From contig CAUYUJ010022393.1 of NCBI GenBank assembly GCA_963575745.1, positions 1 through 47,500 on the forward strand: 47,500 bases of DNA, written 5' to 3'. Under the pieces are notes generated by a model. The model was given only the letters and a program-made list of their open reading frames with translations, had not been told where the DNA came from and made no database searches. This DNA comes from Prorocentrum cordatum. Lineage: Eukaryota; Sar; Dinophyceae; Prorocentrales; Prorocentraceae. Position numbers and translations under genes: made by a program. Shown one piece after another: positions 40,950 to 47,500 of the stretch (position 1 is its first letter; each line of letters starts with the position of its first letter).

Positions 40950-41255
40950 TCACGCTACCCTTGCCTTTCTCATCTCTTCCGCCAGCAATAACTCGCCCAA
41001 GCTTGTCTTACGCTTCTTGCCTTCGAGCCGCTTAGTTTGTTCTTTATGATCCTGGCGCAGTGCATCCACTTCAGCTCTGGCCGTGCCGAATTTATTAATT
41101 TGGCTGGGTATGCCAACGCCTTTTTGCGATTTGTAATCCTTGTCTCTGCTTCCTACGTGTCCTCGGATGATAGGACGCAAAAGTCGCTGAGCCCGAAAGG
41201 TCACGCGGGTTGATGTCCAAGGGCTCCATAATATCTTCTTACATGCTGTCTTCAA
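40950..41255 (-). CDS. Minus-strand charged ORF, downstream piece
   Basis: The 101-codon frame reads SRDKDYKSQKGVGIPSQINK, FGTARAEVDALRQDHKEQTK and RLEGKKRKTSLGELLLAEEM, a helical, Lys/Glu-rich segment with coiled-coil potential and a nuclear-localisation-like GKKRK. It overlaps the frame of the ORF at 41239 by 17 bases, so the two are probably pieces of one protein split by a frameshift or a small intron. No family recognised. It may be host sequence or ORF1 of the minus-strand element. Confidence 0.45.
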   Translation of the reverse strand: MKTACKKILWSPWTSTRVTFRAQRLLRPIIRGHVGSRDKDYKSQKGVGIPSQINKFGTARAEVDALRQDHKEQTKRLEGKKRKTSLGELLLAEEMRKARVA

Positions 41256-41559
41256 TCGCCAGCGTTCCCACCGTCTGTGTAGATGGAGTCCAGGTCCCTG
41301 ACGCGCCTATGTGAAGCTCCCGCATCGCAGACTTGTAGATCTCCTCTTTGCTCCTCGGGCCAACGTGGTAGGAGGCTTGGCCCATGACCATCTCATGCGC
41401 CTTGATCTGGTGACCGAGGAGCTTCTCAAGGTGGAACTCCTGCTTGTGGGCATTGTCTGCTCTCGCCTGTTGGGATAGCTCCGTAGACCCAGACTTCGCC
41501 TTGAGAGTGCCTAGCTGTTTCTTATATTTACGTGCCAGCTCAAAGCCGTTTTTTTCCAT
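41239..41559 (-). CDS. Minus-strand charged ORF, upstream piece
   Basis: The 106-codon frame starts MEKNGFELARKYKKQLGTLK, continues KSGSTELSQQARADNAHKQE and FHLEKLLGHQIKAHEMVMGQ, and ends with a Thr/Ser-rich tail. It is a natural helical protein composition, unlike the neighbouring repeats. The ATG at 41557-41559 is a plausible start, though an upstream exon cannot be excluded. Unknown function. Confidence 0.45.
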   Translation of the reverse strand: MEKNGFELARKYKKQLGTLKAKSGSTELSQQARADNAHKQEFHLEKLLGHQIKAHEMVMGQASYHVGPRSKEEIYKSAMRELHIGASGTWTPSTQTVGTLAIEDSM

Positions 41560-41833
41560 GCGAGGATATCAATTGCACGAGGTATTGTTCGCATCTGTCT
41601 GACTTTCACTTGCTCCTGCTGCTGTTGTTAGCTTTCATGTGATAGTCGCTCAGCCTTCGGATGGGAACCACCCAGTGTGGATGCAGTTGTTACACGAAGG
41701 CTACCCAGTCTTTATGGGATGAGTGTTTGGTTATCCCACATCCGTCGCCGTGCTACAGAAATCGGATGCACCTCCTTACCTGCATACAGAGAGTAAGTGT
41801 AGCGTAGCAACCAGTGCCCGGGCAGCCCTACCA

Positions 41834-42498
<665 letters not shown>

Positions 42499-42589
42499 AC
42501 TAGATGTGGCTCCCTCCCACACGTGCGTGCTCCCTGCCCCTCCCCCCCCCCCTTGCCTACCTGCTGCCCTGATCAGTTGTAAAGCTGTG

Positions 42590-42721
42590 GTCACGTCAGC
42601 TGTGTGTACTGTACTGTGTAGTTCCTTCATAGTGTGCACGATGCGCTCTTGCTTTGTCATGTCAGCTTTGCATACTGCGTTGTGCAGTTACCCAGCCTTG
42701 TGCGCGTTGTGCTCCCGCCAT
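42590..42721 (+). repeat. Diverged 66-bp tandem duplication
   Basis: GTCACGTCAGCTGTGTGTAC at 42590 and GTCATGTCAGCTTTGCATAC at 42656. Similarity continues through both units (GTGTAGTT/GTGCAGTT). Confidence 0.7.
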
Positions 42722-43203
42722 GCCACCTTCGTTGTGCTCATAGTCTTGAGCTGTTCTCTCAACCCGTCCGTGATGGGCCATCGTTCCGCCAGCAGCATCA
42801 GCCCGAGGCCACATGCAAAAGAGGCGTCAAGAGGCGTTCAAGATCGGGGGGGCGCCCCGCGGGTCCTGGGACCGTCGGCGGCCCGCCGCCCCCTTTGTCG
42901 CCCGCCCGCGACGTGTTTTCCTCGCCCCCCTTCCCCCTCTCCTGCCCGCCCAGGGTCCCGAACGGGGGTCAGGCAGTTTTCAGCTTGCTCAAGGATCGGT
43001 CTCCGCTCACCTGGAGCCGCTGGTTTCAACCTTTAGTTCCCCTGTTTCATTTTCGCTCCGCCTCTGCAGTTGGCCGCCCCATTTTTGTTCGGTGTACAGC
43101 CTCTCTCCCTCCCATTCCTCCCTCGGCAGCTGTTTGGCCCTTGAAGTTTCGCTTCGCGCGATCTCTCGAGCTGCACCTCCCGTGCCATCCTTCCGTCCAA
43201 GTG
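42722..43203. other. Leader region of the 43204 gene
   Basis: GC-rich, then pyrimidine-rich sequence leading to CCGTCCAAGTG in front of ATG 43204. The AG at 43200-43201 could be a spliced-leader acceptor. No conserved promoter motif seen. Confidence 0.4.
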
Positions 43204-44171
43204 ATGGCGCCCAAGTTCTCGAAGCCCGCGCCGATGCCGTGGCCCGCGGTGACGCATACTGACTCGCCCAATCACGATGCGGCGCCTCTTCGCGAGGCGC
43301 TGGCGGCGAAGGCTAAGGCGAGGTCCGAGGCGCGCGCGAAGGCCAGCGGTTCGACCGCGGCCGACGCGCCCACTCCCAAAGCGGGGCCTGCGCCGCGCCC
43401 TGGCCAGCAGGTGAGCGCGTCGGAGAGCGGCGACATCTCGGGCGATGGGGTTCGACGTGATGTCGGAGGCGGCGACCTTTCGGACGGCGCCGACACTGCC
43501 TACGGAGTCGGCGACGCCTGCTGAGGGTGCCGACGGAGGCAGCGGTACGGGGGCCGCCCCTAGCGCCGCTGCCTCTGACGGTGCCTCTGACGGCGCCCCC
43601 ACGGCGACGGCCAAGGCGCCTGCTGAGCCCTCGGCGACGCCCCCGTCGGCGGCGGTGCCAGCGACGAAGGCGGCCCTGGCAGCGGCGGCCACCTACTCCA
43701 ACTTCACCGCGGAGCAGCGCCGCGGGTTGGACGCGATCGCCCTCGCGCTCCACAACCTCCAGCTGTGGGAGCAGGCTGTGAGCGGCCACGGCGGGCGAGG
43801 CGCGCGCAGCGACGCCGACGGCTGCCGCCCCATGGACGATGAGACCGCCAGCGAGGCTCCGAGTGCAGCGACCACGGGCGCCCTCAGCGGGCATGGCGGC
43901 AAACGCCACCGCCGTCGCAGCAACAAGGCTGCCCGCGGCAAAGCCCCCCCACCGACCGAGCGGCTGCACGGTCGCCGAGTTCGAGGACGCTAAGATGATG
44001 ACGGACGTGGACTACCACGCGGCGGGCCATGTGCACTGCGTGGGTGCGTACTGGCTCCCGCCGCAGCGCCTGGGCTGGCGTCGTGAGTGCGCGGCGCTGG
44101 ATGACTGGAAGGTCATGATGGTGGAGTGCGTGGACGAGCTCAACTGTGGCGAAATGCGCCGCTACACCTAA
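43204..44171 (+). pseudogene. N-terminal part of the Cys-rich gene, two frame changes
   Basis: From ATG 43204 (frame 1) the protein starts MAPKFSKPAPMPWPAVTHTD, Ala/Lys-rich. At about 43446 it continues in frame 2 (GFDVMSEAATFRTAPTLPTE, Ala/Thr-rich, then TYSNFTAEQRRGLDAIALAL and a basic HRRRSNKAARG). At the C7 run 43944-43950 it continues in frame 0 (CTVAEFEDAKMMTDVDYHAA, GHVHCVGAYWLPPQRLGWRR, ECAALDDWKVMMVECVDELN) and ends at TAA 44169-44171, in frame with the next entry. Either two short indels and a nonsense change, or small introns I cannot place. The frame-0 end is clearly folded protein with two Cys/His pairs. Confidence 0.5.
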
Positions 44172-46100
44172 GCTTCAGAGCACAACCCGCAGTGCCCCAA
44201 GCTGCGGAAGGGTGATCAAGGCCAATACAAGCTGTACACGTACTCGCACTGCGTGGCGGCGGCGCAGGGCATCACCGAGCACGAGACTGCGACGCGCGCA
44301 GCGCGCCAGAACAAGGGAGCTGGCTCCATCGACCACGCCGCCAAGCGTGTGGCGAAGTTCCGCGCGAGCTTCGACCACATCAAGGAGGGCATGGACGTGC
44401 TCGTGGGTCACGCGCTCTCCAACGACGGCTTGCTAGCCCTGCGGAGGGCGACGGAAGGCGTCGGGGTGGGCATCGCTCCCGAGAGCGCGGGCGCCCCTCC
44501 GGCCACGGAGACGGTGGCGCAGGAGGTCGGTCGCCCGATGGCGGTGGAGGTGGTGCCGGGGCCGCCCCGCGCGCCACCTCCACCCCCCGAGGATGGGCCT
44601 GGCGCCGCAGACCCTCCCCGTGGCGATGATAGCGACCCCCTGCTCGACAACAACGTTGAGGGCCAGGAGCGCCAGCTGGTCGACGCCAAGACTGTGGAGG
44701 AGGTCGCGGATGTCGAGCCCCTGCTGCGGCTCGGCCTCTCCAAGAAATCGCTGAAGCGTATGGCGCGGGCCTGCGGCGTCCTCAAATTCGAGACCATGCG
44801 CACCCGCATGCAGGGAGGCATGGGGCCCATCCTGGAGAAGAAAGAGGATATGATGAAGGGCGCGGCGGCGCAGGACGGGGTTCAGAAGTGGCTCGACGCG
44901 CTGGGTGCGGAGGCAGAGGATGATGTGGTAAGGCTGAAGAAGGGCCTCCTGGAGGCCTCGGAGGTCGTGGACGCGCACCTGGGTCACAAGCGCGCGTGGA
45001 AGGAGGAGTGCCGGGGCAACGCCATGGCGCAGGAGGCCTACCGACGGATGGGCGACTACACGGACCAGCTCTACCGCGGCAAGGGCTCTACGTTCAACAT
45101 GTACTACAAGTGCTCGGCCAACAAGACCTGGGACAATCCCAAGGGATGCTGCTCGGTGATCCGTTCGGATCGCTGGACGCAGCTGCTCACCTGCGGGCAG
45201 GAGGCGGCGGGGGAGTCGGGCCAGCGCTGGTACTGCCATTGTGGCGCGCGCTACGCGACCTCCTACTGCTTCTGCATCGAGATGATAGAGGAAGAGCTGA
45301 GCCCGCTCCGCGCGCACTACATGCACGCGGACTTCCCCCAGGAGGACATCCGCGACTTGAAGGCCCTGCTGCGTTACGACAAGCTCAAGAAGGAGGGGGT
45401 AGCGGTGCTCAGCGCTGTGGACCTCCTGAAGCACCTGCCCAAGGTCGAGCCGCTGGCAGGGGGCGCCGCCTTGAGGCGCTGCGCTCCGCAGCAGCCGCAG
45501 TGGGAGGGCCACTACGTGCTAATGGACGGGCTCTCCTGGGACGACCTGCCTGAGTTCCAGTGGTCCGACTTGTACTCGCAGGTTGCCTGGGGGCTGAACG
45601 ATCCAGCCTGGGCGGGCTACAGCAAGAACCAGCGGAAGAAGGCCGAGAGGGGGCGCCTGGCGACCGCGCACGCGGAACTGGCGGCCTATGAGCGCCGCCA
45701 CAACCTCCGGGAGGGCAGCCTCACGGGCGGCGGGGGTGGTACCGGGGTCGCCCCGCGTGCCACTCCCGACCGCACCGCCAGTGCCCCCCCCGCTGGCTCG
45801 GCCCGCGGCAGCCAGGACCCGCCGCCACCGCCTGCTGGAGCCCCGCAGGCGGCCATCATGGCCCCGCCGCCGCCGCCGCTGACGGCGCCCCCCGCGGTGC
45901 CGCCGCCGCCGGCTGGCCCGCTCCCGCAGCAGATCCCCAATGTCGCCGCCCTGAACGTGGCCCTCGGTGAGGATCTCGAGCGCCAGATCTTTGGGCCCCC
46001 AGGGCAAGCTGGCGGTAGTGGTGACCTCGGGGGAGAGGTGCAGGCGCTGCCGTCGCAGGTCTTCGCAGCCATTGCGCAAGGAACAGGCCAGTCCGCCTGA
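44172..46100 (+). CDS. Long Cys-rich, Pro-rich protein of unknown function
   Basis: This is the longest intact frame of the window: 642 codons after the TAA, 615 from the GTG at 44253. It begins EHNPQCPKLRKGDQGQYKLY, TYSHCVAAAQGITEHETATR. Using residue 1 = GTG 44253: a Pro-rich stretch at about 103-118; acidic linker; a helical basic block (LLRLGLSKKSLKRMARACGV, about 160-180); a helical part; then a Cys-rich core at about 282-345 with YYKCSANKTWDNPKGCCSVI, LLTCGQ and RWYCHCGARYATSYCFCIEM; helices; a WYxQ-poor aromatic part (YVLMDGLSWDDLPEFQWSDL); a basic RKKAERGR; and a Pro-rich tail (510-560). Cys spacing suggests zinc binding. I know no family for it. It may be a multicopy dinoflagellate or mobile-element protein. 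Strong GC3 bias and a frame this long make expression or recent function plausible. Confidence 0.65.
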   Translation, partial: ASEHNPQCPKLRKGDQGQYKLYTYSHCVAAAQGITEHETATRAARQNKGAGSIDHAAKRVAKFRASFDHIKEGMDVLVGHALSNDGLLALRRATEGVGVGIAPESAGAPPATETVAQEVGRPMAVEVVPGPPRAPPPPPEDGPGAADPPRGDDSDPLLDNNVEGQERQLVDAKTVEEVADVEPLLRLGLSKKSLKRMARACGVLKFETMRTRMQGGMGPILEKKEDMMKGAAAQDGVQKWLDALGAEAEDDVVRLKKGLLEASEVVDAHLGHKRAWKEECRGNAMAQEAYRRMGDYTDQLYRGKGSTFNMYYKCSANKTWDNPKGCCSVIRSDRWTQLLTCGQEAAGESGQRWYCHCGARYATSYCFCIEMIEEELSPLRAHYMHADFPQEDIRDLKALLRYDKLKKEGVAVLSAVDLLKHLPKVEPLAGGAALRRCAPQQPQWEGHYVLMDGLSWDDLPEFQWSDLYSQVAWGLNDPAWAGYSKNQRKKAERGRLATAHAELAAYERRHNLREGSLTGGGGGTGVAPRATPDRTASAPPAGSARGSQDPPPPPAGAPQAAIMAPPPPPLTAPPAVPPPPAGPLPQQIPNVAALNVALGEDLERQIFGPPGQAGGSGDLGGEVQALPSQVFAAIAQGTGQSA

Positions 46101-46343
46101 ACGCTGAGACTCTGCAGGCCCCCAGCAACGTTCGAAGTGGCTAGGAGTGCTCAGGAATTATCAATCATCAGCTTTATCAAGCCCTTTTCCTGCAGCCAGT
46201 GTCCTGCGAGTCTCCCGAATTCCGTCTGCAGACATATGTAACCCTCGCTCCGTCATCGCCCCCTTGTAAAGTATCCTAAACTATTTGCGCCCCGCTTTTG
46301 CGCAGGGGTTGGGTACGTCGCCAGGGTAATTATTATGATTCGC
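46101..46343. other. 3' flank of the Cys-rich gene
   Basis: Ordinary DNA without open frames. Contains a CCCCTTGTAAAG segment. No terminator or polyadenylation motif recognised. Confidence 0.35.
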
Positions 46344-46706
<363 letters not shown>

Positions 46707-47500
46707 GCAGTCGTGCGCCACCCACCACTTCTATCCCCGACTCCGACTCCCCAGCTCCGACGTCCAGCTACGACGCCAGCGCCACCACCAGCGCCTACGC
46801 CTGCGCGGACGCCAGCACCGACACCAGCACCCACGCTTGTGCCTATGCCTTCACCGACGCCAACGCCTACACCTGCACCGACACCAGCACCAACGCCGAC
46901 GCCTAACCCGACACCAATGCCAGCGCCTACACCTGCATTCGACCGCGGTCGAATAAACCTGGCCCCGGCGTCTTATCCCACCCCATGGGATAAGTTGTGC
47001 GCCACCCATAACTTCCATCCGCAGCTCCGACTCCCCAGCTCCGACGTCCAGCTCCGACGCCAGCACCACCACCAGCGCAGACGCCAGCACCGACACCAGC
47101 ACCCACCCTTGTGCCTATGCCTTCACCGACGCCAACGACTACCAGCACCGACGCCAGCAGCAACGCCGACGCCTAACCCGACACCAATACCAGCGCCTAC
47201 ACCTGCACTGACGCCAGCACCGACGCTAGCGCCAACGTGGGCGCCGACGCCAGCGCCGACGCCAACACCGACGCCTGCATCCACGCCTGCGCTGTTGCCG
47301 GCATTAACGCCAGCGCCTACACCAGCGCGGACGCCAGCACCGACGCCAGTACCAACGACTGCGCCTACGCTGGCATCAGTGCCGTCACCTGCACCAGCAC
47401 CGACGCCAGCACCGACGCTTGCTCAAACGCCAGCGCCTACGCCTGACCCGACTCCAACGCCGACGTCAGCATCACCGCTTACGTCTACTTCGACGCCAGC
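46707..47500 (+). repeat. Higher-order repeat of (GACGCCAGCACC)-type units
   Basis: Twelve-base and six-base units rich in GCC/GAC build two larger copies. GTGCGCCACCCA, then CTCCGACTCCCCAGCTCCGA, GTGCCTATGCCTTCACCGAC and GCCTAACCCGACACCAAT, recur 270-285 bases apart (46741/47025, about 46839/47110, 46901/47171). The array runs off the end of the window. Ala/Thr/Asp frames result from the repeat. Confidence 0.85.
46937..46994. repeat. Two palindromes inserted between the higher-order units
   Basis: ATTCGACCGCGGTCGAAT (46937-46954) is a perfect 18-bp palindrome. CTTATCCCA (46972-46980) and TGGGATAAG (46986-46994) form a 9-bp inverted repeat with a 5-base loop. The roughly 58 bp carrying them are not repetitive and have no counterpart after the second copy. 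Confidence 0.85.

Noticed and set aside
43944-43950. Programmed ribosomal frameshift at the C7 run
   Set aside because: No slippery heptamer of a known type or downstream structure. Similar breaks occur at many homopolymers, so error or decay is more likely.
46707-47446. Ala/Thr/Asp-rich protein on the plus strand
   Set aside because: The frame is open only because the unit length is a multiple of three, and it contains several stops between copies. No start or splice site.

Overview
The window looks like nuclear DNA of a dinoflagellate. No gene is bacterial in form. Coding pieces are short, GC-rich at third positions, and separated by long non-coding stretches. Introns end in AG after pyrimidine tracts. 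Huge simple repeats, above all (TAG)n, occupy several kilobases. The recognisable mobile elements (a Ty1/copia pol region, non-LTR elements with an RNase H domain, and a large ORF resembling multicopy dinoflagellate transposon proteins) are all decayed. I cannot name the species, and I see no rRNA, tRNA, CRISPR array or spliced-leader sequence.

Layout. 1-3640: simple repeats, homopolymers and a long-armed inverted repeat, with no convincing gene. 3643-8270: a chain of plus-strand exon candidates, probably one multi-exon gene of unknown function beginning MPPKGKAKAKA. 9004-11073: a transposon-like ORF broken by two frameshifts. 11400-13000: acidic exon candidate, GAT and TACA repeats. 13010-13813: RNase H domain of a dead non-LTR element. 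14200-16136: basic, lysine/alanine-rich reading frames. 16540-19916: copia pol remnant with the RT catalytic core missing. 20475-22045: a 1.6 kb ladder of CTA-based microsatellites. 22510-23165: an 88-bp minisatellite. 23336-31614: a second chain of plus-strand exons, the most interesting gene of the window. It combines a possible membrane anchor, repeated Cys-containing motifs, a 74-residue tandem repeat, a coiled coil and acidic exons. 32548-34200: TAG array. 34300-41560: mostly minus-strand material, including a decayed non-LTR element and a 138-bp minisatellite. 41834-42497: TAG array. 43204-46100: a long Cys-rich, proline-rich protein gene with one in-frame stop and two frameshifts. 46344-47500: TAG array, then a higher-order repeat running off the end.

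Best candidate for a new mechanism: intron creation by DNA insertion. In the 26097-31614 gene the fourth copy of a 222-bp repeat is split by about 1.65 kb, flanked by a 3-bp ATT duplication, while copies 1-3 are uninterrupted. A GT already in the repeat and an AG inside the insert would splice it in frame. A second, 179-bp intron of the same gene carries terminal inverted repeats and has a homologue about 600 bp downstream. Both resemble the introner elements described in dinoflagellates. Blocks of a degenerate TCTTGGGGCC repeat fill the large non-coding gaps in and after this gene, always in the same orientation.
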